NCBI GenBank assembly: GCA_963662155.1
Contig: OY759268.1
Span: 4,213,201 to 4,277,200, forward strand
DNA: 64,000 nucleotides
Origin: Lamellibrachia columna
Lineage: Eukaryota; Annelida; Polychaeta; Sabellida; Siboglinidae
Direction: 5' to 3'
Below are positions 46,501 through 56,009 of the stretch, piece after piece (the first letter of the stretch is position 1; the number at the start of each line of letters is the position of its first letter). A model generated the notes under the pieces. It was not told where the DNA came from. It did no database searches and worked only from the letters and a program-made list of their open reading frames with translations. A program made the position numbers and the translations under genes.

Positions 46501-48395
46501 AAATTTAGTTATTCCATGCAGTGATAGGGAGGAGTTGTTCGTTATTTCCAGGCGGTGTCACGGGTGTAAATAAAAAGATAACGTTTGCTAAGCCATGTGG
46601 TGTAAATGGCACAATTGTATTCCGTACGTTGGAAATGGAGGGGTTTCTGTATACCGTGCGGTGTAAACGGAGAAGTGATATGGCGTAGTTTGTTGTTCCA
46701 TGCGGTGTAAATGGAAATTAAGTTTTCGTTAAGCCATGCGGTGTAGATGGCACAATTGTATTCCGTGCGGTGTAAACGGAGCAGTTTCTGTAGTCCGTGC
46801 GGTGAAAACGGAAAGTGATATGGAGAAGTTTTGTTATTTCCATGCGGTGTAAATGGAAATTTACTTTTGTTAACCCATGCGGTGTAAATGGCACAATTGT
46901 ATTCCGTGCGGTGTAAACGGAGCAATTTCGATAGTCCGTGCGGTGAAAACGGAAAGTGATATGGAGGAGTTTTGTTATTTCCATGCGGTGTAAATGGAAA
47001 TTAACTCTTGTTAAGCCATGTGATGTAAATGGCGCAATTATATTCCATGCGGTGTAAACGGAGCAGTTTCTGTAGTCCGTGCGGTGAAAACAGAAAGTAA
47101 TATGGAGAAGTTTTGTTATTTCCATGCGGTGTAAATGGAAATTTACTTTTGTTAACCCATGCGGTGTAAATGGCACAATTGTATTCCGTGCGGTGTAAAC
47201 GGAGCAATTTCGATAGTCCGTGCGGTGAAAACGGAAAGTGATATGGAGGAGTTTTGTTATTTCCATGCGGTGTAAATGGAAATTAACTCTTGTTAAGCCA
47301 TGCGGTTGAAATGGCACAATTTTATTCCATGCGGTGTAAACGGAGCAATTTCGATAGTCCGTGCGGTGAAAACGGAACGTGATACGGAGACTTTGTTATT
47401 TCCATGCGGTGTAAATGGAAATTAACGTTTGGTAAGCCATGCGGTGTAAATGGCACAATTGTATTCCGTGCAGTGGAAACGGAGCAATTTTTGTAGTCCG
47501 TGCCGTGAAAACGGAAAGTTATATGGAAAAGTTCTGTTATTTCCATGCAGTGTAAATGGAAATTAACTTTTGGTAAGCCATGAGGTGTAAATGGCTCAAT
47601 TGTATTCCGTGCGGTGTAAACGGAGCAATTTCTGTAGTCCGTGCGGTGACAACGGAAAGTGATATGGATAGGTTCTGTTATTTCCATGCGATGTAAATTA
47701 AATTAACTTTTGGTAAGCCATGCGGTGTAAATAACACATTTATATTCCGTACGGTGGAAACGGAGCAGTTTCGGTAGTTCGTGCGGTGTACACGGAGATG
47801 GTGGGTTAACCCATGCATTAGGAAATTTATTGAAATTTTCACAAATCCGTGCATTGCAGGCGGAACAGTTTTGTTAACCCAGGCAGCGAGTAAGCGGATG
47901 TATATTTGGGTAATACATGCAGTGATATAGAGACGTTTTGTTATTTCCATGCGGTGTATATGAACGCTAACTTTTGTTAAGCCATGCAGGTAAATGGCAC
48001 CATTGTATTTTGTGCGGTGTAAGCGGAGAATTGATATAGAGAAGGTTTATTTCCATGCAGTGTAAATGGCACAATTGTAGTCCGTGCAGTGAAACGGAGG
48101 AGTTTCTACATTCCATGCTGTGTAGATGGAAAATTTGGTGAATCCATGAAGTGGACAAATTACTGAAATTTTACTAATCCGTGCAGACGAGGCGGAACAG
48201 TTTTGTTACCCCTTGCAGGGAGAAAACAGATGTAAATATGTTTGTTTTGTTAGGTCCATGCATTGTAATTGGAGTATAAGTTTTATTAAGGCATGCAGTG
48301 TAAATGGCACAATTGTAGACCCCCTTTATATTCCTTGCGGCAAATGGAGAAGTTTTTGCATTCCATGTTCTATTTAAGCCATATAATGTAAATGG
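46500..48395. repeat. 141-bp array of four hairpin modules, about 13 units
   Basis: Clean units start (TTTCCATGCGG) near 46840, 46981, 47122, 47263, 47402, 47543 and 47684. Each holds four modules of about 35 bp: ATTTCCAT-GCGGTGTAA-ATGGAAAT; (A)GCCAT-GCGGTGTAA-ATGGC; TCCGT-GCGGTGTAA-ACGGA; TCCGT-GCGGTGAAA-ACGGA. Edge units (46500-46700, 47800-48395) are diverged. Minus-strand frames rich in FHRTDYRN are by-products. Confidence 0.93.
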
Positions 48396-48879
48396 AACAA
48401 TTTGTATGTTAATATAGGTGACCGTACGTTAATGTTTAGTTATGGTTTAATGGTAGTTCATGATATCTAATGACACAGCTGGTCCTGGGTACCGCAATTA
48501 ATAATTACGGATGCTGCCACAAGTGGCAATCAGGCAGCGACACCGGTGGCGCGTTAAGCCAGCAGGGGGCTACAGCAGCTGCTTCTACACCACACCTTCA
48601 ACAATTGGTCAAGGGGCGGGCTAGGTTGCTCCCCATGGATGACCTGCTGGAAGCGGCCATAGATCTACATGTATCAGTACTGTCGCTTATTTGTTGTAGG
48701 TGCATGGTGTGACATTGTCGCCGATACTCGAGAGTGTTGTAATTGTTGCTGGTACAATGAGTCGACAGCTTAAACTGGTGTCAGTATGTTATGGTATTAT
48801 GGTGGTTGCAATCTAAACACAGTAGTAAGCTGGTTCCGCAATCATTACAAGTAAATGACCAGCCTATTGTGGGCACATC

Positions 48880-49169
48880 CATTTATCCTGCCACATTACT
48901 TAGAGTATTTTCCCTTCCCGGTTAAGGGTTCTAGGCAGGCTATATTATTTGCATATGCAGACGGCACTCTAATGCTGCGGAGGGAGTTTGATGCTATATT
49001 AAAGCGCCTGCTGGAATTCTGTGGATCGAGTAGTAAAGTTTTAAGGGTCTTAGTTTCAGAATGGGAGCAGCCACGTCAGCAGCCCTTAACGTGAGAGTCA
49101 GACGCGCAAATTAGAGCAGCGGGTAGATGGGTTTCACATGCTTTCCGCAGAAACATTCGTATATCGTAA
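48880..49169 (+). pseudogene. Tyrosine recombinase (YR) C-terminal relic
   Basis: Three consecutive frames together give the C-terminal catalytic domain. The first is LPHYLEYFPFPVKGSRQ, then LFAYADGTLMLRREFDAILK (family form LFxHxDGxPLTRxQFxxxLK). The second is KGLSFRMGAATSAALN (family HSFRIGAAT, the H-x-x-R box; His is Leu here). The third is ESDAQIRAAGRWVSHAFRRN then IRIS (family GRWxSxAFxxYIR; the nucleophile Tyr is Asn here). Two frameshifts and both substitutions make it inactive. Such recombinases integrate circular DNA in DIRS, Ngaro and Crypton elements. Confidence 0.72.
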
Positions 49170-49199
49170 GGTGCTGCATACAGATCAGGCTGTACCTGT

Positions 49200-49871
49200 T
49201 AGCAATCTGGGCAAGGGTGGACTATAGAGATAGTGCCTAGATTCGGTCAGTGGCGGAACCAGCAGCACTTACTTCGTCATCTGTGTTGATCTATGTTAAC
49301 TATCATTGTATGTTGCAGGTTCGTGGTGTGACGATGTAGTCAAGACTCTGCCAGTAGCGGAGTCGGCAGCTATCATCGGGTTTATTGTGTATACGTTGCA
49401 GATCCACTGTTCGAATGTGGCTGATACTCTGACAGCGGCGGAGTGTTGGCTAGGTTCGAACTGTGGGCAAGGTGGGGAGGGGGTGCAGTCGAGGCCCTGA
49501 CAGCGGCGGGGTCAACAGCTGCATCTCTACCTGCACGGCAAGGGAATGGAGGATAGCTGCCACTGTTTATAATTATGGTGGGGGTCGGTCACAGAGGGTG
49601 ACCTAGTGGCGGAGTGACCCCCACCGATACCATGTGAATTGTATATAAGTCAGTAGTGGTACAGATAGTACTGGTAGTGGGTAGCTGATAGGCATGATTT
49701 ACTAATTATGTGTAAACACCTTTTGGGGGCCGGCATGCTTGCTGAGATTATTGGATGTATCTTATTTTGATGGTGTATGCTTGCCTAATTTCATGCTCCT
49801 TAATTAATAAATCTAAATGTCATTATTTGGCCTATTTCAATCTACGCTGGACTTGTGTTGTTATTTTGCAT
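49200..49871 (+). other. 3' part of the 6.2-kb element
   Basis: Non-coding, with recurrent GACAGCGGCGGAGT-like motifs (49430-49510 and nearby). A GTAGGTGCATGGTGTGACATTGTCG-like stretch at 48697-48721 is echoed by GCAGGTTCGTGGTGTGACGATGTAG at 49316-49340, an old internal duplication. AATAAA occurs near 49805, about 65 bp before the right terminal repeat. Confidence 0.5.
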
Positions 49872-50045
49872 AAATGAATTTATGTGACAGCGGCGCATAA
49901 AGGATTTTATGCGAGATGACAAGGCAATGAAGGCGATTTGAGGTTAGACCTTTTATGGTAGAGAGAGTATTGGCCTAATTACTCGCTCACGCGTATGGAT
50001 ACACCAACCACGTGACCTAGAGCCAGCCTCACTCGATTTCCAAGT
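49872..50045 (+). repeat. 174-bp terminal direct repeat, right copy
   Basis: Same sequence as 43866-44039, including the 18-bp palindrome at 49895-49912. It is followed by GAATTAGCC. Confidence 0.95.
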
Positions 50046-50254
50046 GAATTAGCCATGCAGCAGTCACACTGTCACAGTGTCTCCTGCTGATAATGCTACA
50101 GTTCATTGACTGTCATGATTCAGATACTAAACCATTTTATCACCACTGTTGGAAAATAAATAAAACTGCATGTGAAAAACTTAACATGATGCTTGTCCAA
50201 GTCCCTATTACTATTACTTGAACAATTGTAATCGTTACTATTACGTATTACTAT

Positions 50255-50480
50255 TACCCCAGGCCTGCAGGACGAGGGTTTGAATCTTGCTGCTGTTTGG
50301 GAATCCATTACTGGTGTTCTGAAGTTTGGGGAATTTGTTTAACCCCACATTGCCTCAGTTCACTCAGCTGTATAAATAAGTACCTGGCTATGGACAGAGG
50401 TTGATATGGTAAAGAAAAATCTTCGCGCAGTAATTGCAATGTGGCTGAAATGCTGCTGAACGCTTCCAAGAGAAATTGAT
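50255..50480 (+). mobile_element. SINE-like element with pol III B box
   Basis: GAGGGTTTGAATCTTGC (B box at 50277-50287) is followed by CACATTGCCTCAGTTCACTC and AGCTGTATAAATAAGTACCTGG. A truncated inverted copy lies at 41085-41145, which supports a mobile repeat. The A-box half is not clear. On the minus strand a 96-codon frame crosses it without any recognised domain. Confidence 0.55.
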
Positions 50481-50540
50481 TTGGTGTTGCAATGAACAGT
50501 TCTGCCACCAGGGGGTGAAGTGTAAAGTACTTTGAATGGT

Positions 50541-51238
50541 CATTATGACAGGACACAGCGTTGTATAAGAACTTACCTTTTAGTGTTGAGGGTGGCATTG
50601 TGACAGGACACAGCGTTGTATAAGAACTTACCTTTTAGTGTTGAGGTTGGCATTATGACAGGACACAGCGTTGTATAAGAACTTACCTTTTAGTGTTGAG
50701 GGTGGCATTATGACAGGACACAGCATTGTATAAGAACTTACCTTTTAGTGTTGAGGATGGCATTATAACAGGACACAGCGTTGTATAAGAACTTACCTTT
50801 TGGTGTTAAGGGTGGCATTATGACAGGACACAGCATTGTATAGGAACTTACCTTTTAGTGTTGAGGGTGGCATTATGACAGGACACAGCATTGTATAAGA
50901 ACTTACCTTTTAGTGTTGAGGGTGGCATTATGACAGGACACAGCATTGTATAAGAACTTACCTTTTAGTGTTGAGGGTGGCATTATGACAGGACACAGCA
51001 TTGTATAAGAACTTACATTTTAGTGTTGAGGGTGGCATTATGACAGGACACAGCATTGTATAAGAACTTACCTTTTAGTGTTGAGGATGGCATTATGACA
51101 GGACACAGCATTGTATAAGAACTTACCTTTTAGTGTTGAGGGTGGCATTATGACAGGACACAGCGTTGTATACAAACTGACAGGACACAGCGTTGTATAA
51201 GAACTTACCTTTTAGTGTTGAGAGTGGCATTATTCATG
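50541..51238. repeat. 55-bp minisatellite, about 12.5 copies
   Basis: The unit runs TGACAGGACACAGCGTTGTA, TAAGAACTTACCTTTTAGTG, TTGAGGGTGGCATTA. Copies start at 50547, 50602, 50657, 50712 and so on. One copy is broken near 51170. Read on the minus strand, each unit holds AAAAGGTAAGTTC, an excellent 5' splice-site consensus, antisense to MBLAC1. Confidence 0.95.
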
Positions 51239-51329
51239 ATATAATGTTTAATGGTCCTGTTCTGTTGTTACTCTGAGCTCAGGTCCATGAGCATTTAGGC
51301 ACTACTTTATTATCATAACGAGGTCAATA

Positions 51330-51635
51330 CTATGTATATATATATTATAATATATATTATATATATATACTGTATTTCACCTATCACCACTCGCCCTAAT
51401 TAGCGTGTGCTTCCTTTTTTAAAAAGCAGGATCCATAATTATTGTAATTTGATTGGTGTGGAACAACTGGAAAGTGTCACCCTCTGGTGTTAAACATTTG
51501 AAACCACTTTTCAATTCTATACTAGTCACTAAATTACACCGCTAGTATTAGTATTTTTTAAACGTACAGTATGCTTATTAGGTGAAATAGATATACAGCC
51601 TATATATATATTTATATATATATATATATATCATA
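51330..51635. repeat. Two TA microsatellites in the MBLAC1 intron
   Basis: TA-rich tracts at about 51332-51370 (self-complementary) and 51599-51632. Confidence 0.9.
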
Positions 51636-51758
51636 GAAACAAATTATACCAGGAAATAGTTTCCATAAGACAATAAAGTCATAAACACAACTGATATATA
51701 ATTTGTTTCTAAAAGTCCATTGTGAGTTTTGACAGCTGATATGTGCCTTTTATTGAAG

Positions 51759-51931
51759 GTGACTTCTTTGAGAGTGAAGACGACTTGACTGACAGCTCCA
51801 TCTGGAGGGAAGTGAGTGAACAACCAGAGGTGCAGGAGAAGAGTCGAGAGAAAGTGCTAAAGATTGCTGACTATATCGTGCCTGGCCATGGAAAAATGTT
51901 TCATGTGTCTCACGCTTACAAGACTGCTTGA
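51759..51931 (+). CDS. MBLAC1: MBLAC1, last exon
   Basis: Acceptor TTTTATTGAAG, phase 1. With the final G of the previous exon it encodes GDFFESEDDLTDSSIWREVS, then EQPEVQEKSREKVLKIADYI and VPGHGKMFHVSHAYKTA with TGA. GDFF supplies the bridging Asp and VPGHG the last metal-binding His of the fold. The E-D-x-x-S-W-x-x-L/V-S-E layout matches the vertebrate protein. A possible ATTAAA signal follows the stop at about 51934. Confidence 0.93.
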
Positions 51932-52329
51932 ATTAAACAGGTAGATACAGTTGAAATCTGTCTAAAGTGACTCTTTTGCCCCAGTTTGGTCTAGTTATAC
52001 AGTGCGATTGTTGTTATCATTAGCACATATATATAGTAAAAACTATGCCTGTTCTAACGCCTTGGCTAAATAATCACTATATAAAATGGCCTTTAGGTTC
52101 AGTTCTATGCACAGTAGTTAGTGCAAATGCAATGTTTAATGAAAATATGTTTTGGTCATGCAACCCATAACTGTTTGTTGTAGCTGATGAAGTCTACTGT
52201 GACAATTAAGATTAGGCTTACAAAATCTTGATTTTTATTTCACCATATTATAAAATTGAGGTTAATAACTGTTATGATTATCAGTGCCCTGTCAAAAATT
52301 ATGTCTTGTACAAACTATATCAAAGTAAT

Positions 52330-52640
52330 GTCACTCAGGTGCAGATGGAATCTGATGTCATTTGTCAATCAAAATGTCACTCCTTATTTCAGGTGTCATC
52401 TGTCAACTGCTATGTATTTCAGGCATCATCTGACAACCTTATTTAAGGTGTCATTTGTCAACCACAATGTCACTCCTTATTTAAGGTGTCATGTTGACCA
52501 CCATGTAACTCCTTATTTCAGGTGTCAGTCACAATGTCACTCCGTATTTCAGATGTCATTTGTCAACCGCGATGCTACTTCTTATTTCAGATGTCATTTG
52601 TCAACCACGATGTCACTCCATATTTTCAAGTGTCACACGG
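52330..52640. repeat. Irregular ~40-bp minisatellite upstream of the mTERF gene
   Basis: Six to seven imperfect units of GTCATTTGTCAACCACRATG plus TCACTCCTTATTTCAGGT. It ends about 60 bp before the first mTERF coding exon and may lie in its promoter or 5' UTR. Confidence 0.85.
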
Positions 52641-52697
52641 TTACCAAGTTGCTTTTGGCCGTAGTCCGACAACACAGCATGGCAACGCAGTATCTCT

Positions 52698-52841
52698 ATG
52701 GCAACCAGTGTGGCCCCTCCCTTGTGGAAGCGGTCACTTTTGAGAGGGTCAGTCACATGTAATGTACGACTGTGGTCTTGTAGAACGTATAGGGTGAAAA
52801 CCCCCGCCCTGCTGGAGGGGGGACAACGCTGGATGCTTCAT
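52698..52841 (+). CDS. mTERF-family protein, exon 1 (mitochondrial presequence)
   Basis: The 48 codons begin MATSVAPPLWKRSLLRGSVT and contain nine Arg/Lys but no acidic residue before residue 40, as expected of a mitochondrial targeting peptide. The exon ends at CTTCAT|GTGAGT (phase 0), which matches the phase-0 start of exon 2. An upstream ATG at 52679 opens a 27-codon out-of-frame uORF that could lower translation. Joined with 55481-55735 and 56010-57056, it gives 481 aa. Confidence 0.7.
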
Positions 52842-53244
52842 GTGAGTATTAATAACAACCATATAAAAAAATGTTTTACAAAGTATATATATGTTGCTAC
52901 TTCAAAGGCCATGTAATAAAAAATATAATACTTTTTATTCTTATAGATATAAAAGTTGTGTATTTTGTTATAGCAAATAAAATGGTTTATTATTTATCTT
53001 TTATTAACAATAATTATTTTAACCAATTATTATTTCAACCTTTGATATGTTAATGCAACCTGTTGTACATTTCACACCTGGGGCGGAAGTACTCAGTATG
53101 AGTGTACTCGAGTACATTTTTGAAGTACTCGTACTCATATAACTTATGGGTCATGTACTCGTACTCATACTCAATTATATTTTACGAATACATCTGAGAT
53201 TCTGAGTACTTTCTCAATATATGCTGTGAAAATGTATTTATTTG

Positions 53245-53333
53245 TAGTTGAAATAATGATTGGTTAACGTAATGACAGGTTGAAATAACAGTTGAACCAG
53301 ACCTGGTGCTGAGTACATTTTCATGAGTACAAG
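53245..53333. repeat. Inverted repeat, left arm (~88 bp; right arm 55244-55334)
   Basis: GTTGAAATAATGATTGGTTA...GACAGGTTGAAATAACAGTTG...GTACAATTTTCATGAGTAC-type sequence matches the reverse complement of 55244-55334 with about 90% identity and small gaps. Between the arms lie about 1.9 kb including the 83-bp array. Confidence 0.8.
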
Positions 53334-53387
53334 TTAACAAAATGAAGTATTTGATTGTTCAAATTAAAAAAAAATACTTTATTTCTG

Positions 53388-54315
53388 ATTATGATACCAC
53401 CATGTCCCAGTACCTCCCAAGATGGTTACCCCCCCACCATCCCTACACCCCAAGGTGGCATTCTCCCATGACTATGATACCACCGTGTCCCAGTACCTCC
53501 CGAGATGGTTACCCCCTTACCATCCCTACACCCCATTGTGGCATTCTCCCATGACTATGATACCACCATGTCCCAGTACCTCCCGAGATGGTTACCCCCC
53601 CACCATCCCTACACCCCATGGTGGCATTCTCCCATGACTATGATACCACCATGTCCCAGTACCTCCCGAGATGGTTACCCCCCCACCATCCGTACACCCC
53701 ATGGTGGCATTCTCCCATGACTATGATACCACCATGTCCCAGTACCTCCCGAGATAGTTACCCCCCTTACCATCCCTACACCCCATGGTGACATTCTCCC
53801 ATGACTATGATACCACCATGTCCCAGTACCTCCCGAGATGGTTACCCCCCTTACCATTCCTACACCCCATGGTGGCATTCTCCCATGACTATGATACCAC
53901 CATGTCCCAGTACCTCCCGAGATGGTTACCCCCCCACCATCCCTACACCCCATGGTGGCATTCTCCCATGACTATGATACCACCATGTCCCAGTACCTCC
54001 CGAGATGGTTACCCCCCTTACCATCCCTACATCCCATGGTGACATTGTCCCATGACTATGATACCACCATGTCCCAGTACCTCCCGAGATGGTTACCCCC
54101 TTAACATCCCTACACCCCATGGTGACATTCTCCCATGACTATGATACCACCATGTCCCAGTACCTCCCGAGATGGTTACCCCTTTACCATACCTACACCC
54201 CATGGTGACATTCTCCCATGACTATGATACCACCATGTCCCAGTACCTTCTGAGATGGTTACCCTCCTTACCATCCCTACACCCCATGGTGGCATTCTCC
54301 CATGACTACGATACC
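53388..54315. repeat. 83-bp minisatellite, about 11 copies
   Basis: The unit contains CCATGTCCCAGTACCTCCCG, AGATGGTTACCCCCCCACCA, TCCCTACACCCCATGGTGGC and ATTCTCCCATGACTATGATA. Starts are spaced 83 bp (for example 53422, 53505, 53588). The short frames on both strands across it are artefacts. Confidence 0.97.
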
Positions 54316-55243
54316 CAAAAAAGGCAACAGGAAGCATCTTTTTCCAGTCAGAAACACCCAGTTAAAAAAAACAATTGTAGGCTACTAGTTCAAGCCATTC
54401 TCCCTGGTTGTTTAACAGGATGTCCACAAAGAGCCATTCATCAGTTAACCCATCAGTTAGCCATGGGATGCCTTTAGTGCAGTCAGGAGACCATGCCACT
54501 GGGCACTGACTGACAGTGCTAACTGCTAACAACTGCCAGCTGAGTCTTCCTCTCTTGAAGTAACGTGACTCAAGTCAGACTGCCTGCAGCCCTACACCAG
54601 TATAAGTATAACCTGGTGCTAGCAGTCGGACTAAAAAGTACAAAGGGTATTTTGAGCTTGTTATAAATTCGCATGTGCTAACCCTCTCAACAACCAGTAG
54701 TCTAAGAGCAGAAAACATAAATTACAAACTTCTAATATAAACAAATTACAAGTTGCAACACAGCCTTTGTACACCAAAAGAAGACAAACTGAACTGAAGT
54801 ATCAGCATGTAAATTGGTCTTGTGGTCTTTATTCAAAACAAGTACAAACACACTTTATTCAAATTGCCACACATCCCCTTTGTTCCAATTTGGACAAATC
54901 TTCCCAGGTCTACCCTTTCAAATGATGTACATGTTTTTTTAGGGGGGGGTAATGTTTAGTAACTAGTACTCTAACTACTAATATTGATTTAATGGGAATA
55001 ATTATTGTATCAAAGTATGTGGTTTATTAATTTTTAATTGCAGTTAATAAAAACCTATTTTATGAGTCATACCATGTCTGTCTGTTTGTAAAAGGGGTTC
55101 GTAAAAGGTAACCGTATGTTTGGGAATGGAAATGTCATAAAAAAGGAGTCGTACTTTTACTCGTACTCATGAGAATGTACTCGTACTCAGCTTTTAGCAA
55201 TGTATTCGTACTCGTACTCGCCCATCACCAATGTACTCGTACT

Positions 55244-55334
55244 TGTACTCATGAAAATCTACTTGGCTCCAGGTCTGGTTCAACTGTTATTTCAACCTGT
55301 CGTTAAGTTAACCAATCATTATTTCAACTTGTTG
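55244..55334. repeat. Inverted repeat, right arm
   Basis: Reverse-complement partner of 53245-53333. It ends about 145 bp before mTERF exon 2. Confidence 0.8.
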
Positions 55335-55480
55335 ATAAGTTAACCAATTGTTAATTCAACCTATTGTTATGTTAATTGTTATTTCAACCTGTCATTACCA
55401 GCCTATAAATTAATCACTCATTGATATATAAATGAGGAATTAAATTAACGAGTCAAATTACCCAGTCATGTGACATGCAG

Positions 55481-55735
55481 GTATACAAGGTTGTTGACCC
55501 CAACGCGACCTCTCTGACCCCGGAGATGATGACCCTCCTGAAGAGCAGGGCAGAGCAACTGGAGGAGCGAGGGTGTAAGAGCTACCAGCTCGTTGAGTGT
55601 CCCCAGGTTCTCCAACTTGACGTCAGTGAGATTGACGCCCGCATTGAGAGACTTCATCAGTGCGGCATTAAACAAGTCTCAGCGCCACTGATTGAACTTG
55701 CAAAATTCACCAGTCCAAGCAAGCTGGCCAACAAG
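55481..55735 (+). CDS. mTERF-family protein, exon 2
   Basis: Acceptor GACATGCAG, donor CAACAAG|GTAATA; 85 codons in phase 0. It opens VYKVVDPNATSLTPEMMTLL and contains a helical repeat with ERGCKSYQLVECPQVLQLD and RLHQCGIKQVSAPLIELAKF. The leucine- and proline-spaced pattern (LxxxGxxxxxLxxxPxxL) is typical of mTERF helical repeats. An in-frame ATG at 55475 would lie before the acceptor, so it is probably not a start. Confidence 0.82.
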
Positions 55736-56009
55736 GTAATAATTAGTCGCATATTTAGGGGGCTGGATTCTAGCAAGCATTGGAAAAATATTGGGGGGCC
55801 AAACTATGCACAAGCCCCCAACCAAAATATTGTAATGGCCCGACCCCCAGACCCCTTCCCCCAGTTACGCCGCTTATTATCAGTTAACGATGTGACTGTT
55901 TGACCTACATAACTGTTTGACCTGCATAACTGTTTGACCTACATAACTGTTTGACCCACGTAATTGTTTGACCTACGTAACTGTTTGACCTTCACAACTT
56001 CACCTGCAG
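55736..56009 (+). other. mTERF intron 2 with a 16-bp repeat
   Basis: Just before the acceptor, five to six copies of AACTGTTTGACCTACATA-like units (period 18 bp) run from about 55893 to 55995. The acceptor itself is CTTCACCTGCAG. Confidence 0.85.

Larger units (their letters stand above)
43866..50045 (+). mobile_element. 6.2-kb element with 174-bp terminal direct repeats and a tyrosine-recombinase relic
   Basis: The element sits in the last MBLAC1 intron. From left to right it has a direct repeat (43866-44039), a leader with a consensus splice donor and a YY1-like site, a tRNA-like sequence, a 71-bp array, a unique stretch, a 141-bp array, a tyrosine-recombinase relic, an AATAAA signal (about 49805) and the second direct repeat. 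No reverse transcriptase, PBS or polypurine tract is visible, and the repeats do not begin TG and end CA, so a standard LTR element is unlikely. The recombinase suggests a degenerate DIRS/Ngaro- or Crypton-like origin. GAATT occurs after the left AAAT and again right after the second repeat, a possible short integration duplication. Identity of the repeats points to recent movement or conversion. Confidence 0.7.
52842..55480 (+). other. mTERF intron 1 with inverted repeats and an 83-bp array
   Basis: Besides the array and inverted repeats listed separately, it contains clusters of GTACTCGTACTCAT in both flanks (53090-53170 and 55140-55260). A ~33-bp motif (TATTTCAACCTGTYRTTAAG plus TTAACCAAT) recurs three to four times at 55285-55395 and near 53020-53060. 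Confidence 0.7.

Noticed and set aside
46718..47687. Minus-strand frames with repeating FHRTDYRNCSVYTAR-type units
   Set aside because: By-product of the 141-bp hairpin array, whose period is a multiple of three.
43866..50045. Standard LTR retrotransposon or LARD
   Set aside because: No TG...CA ends, no tRNA-complementary PBS beside the left repeat, no polypurine tract before the right one; a tyrosine-recombinase relic is present instead.
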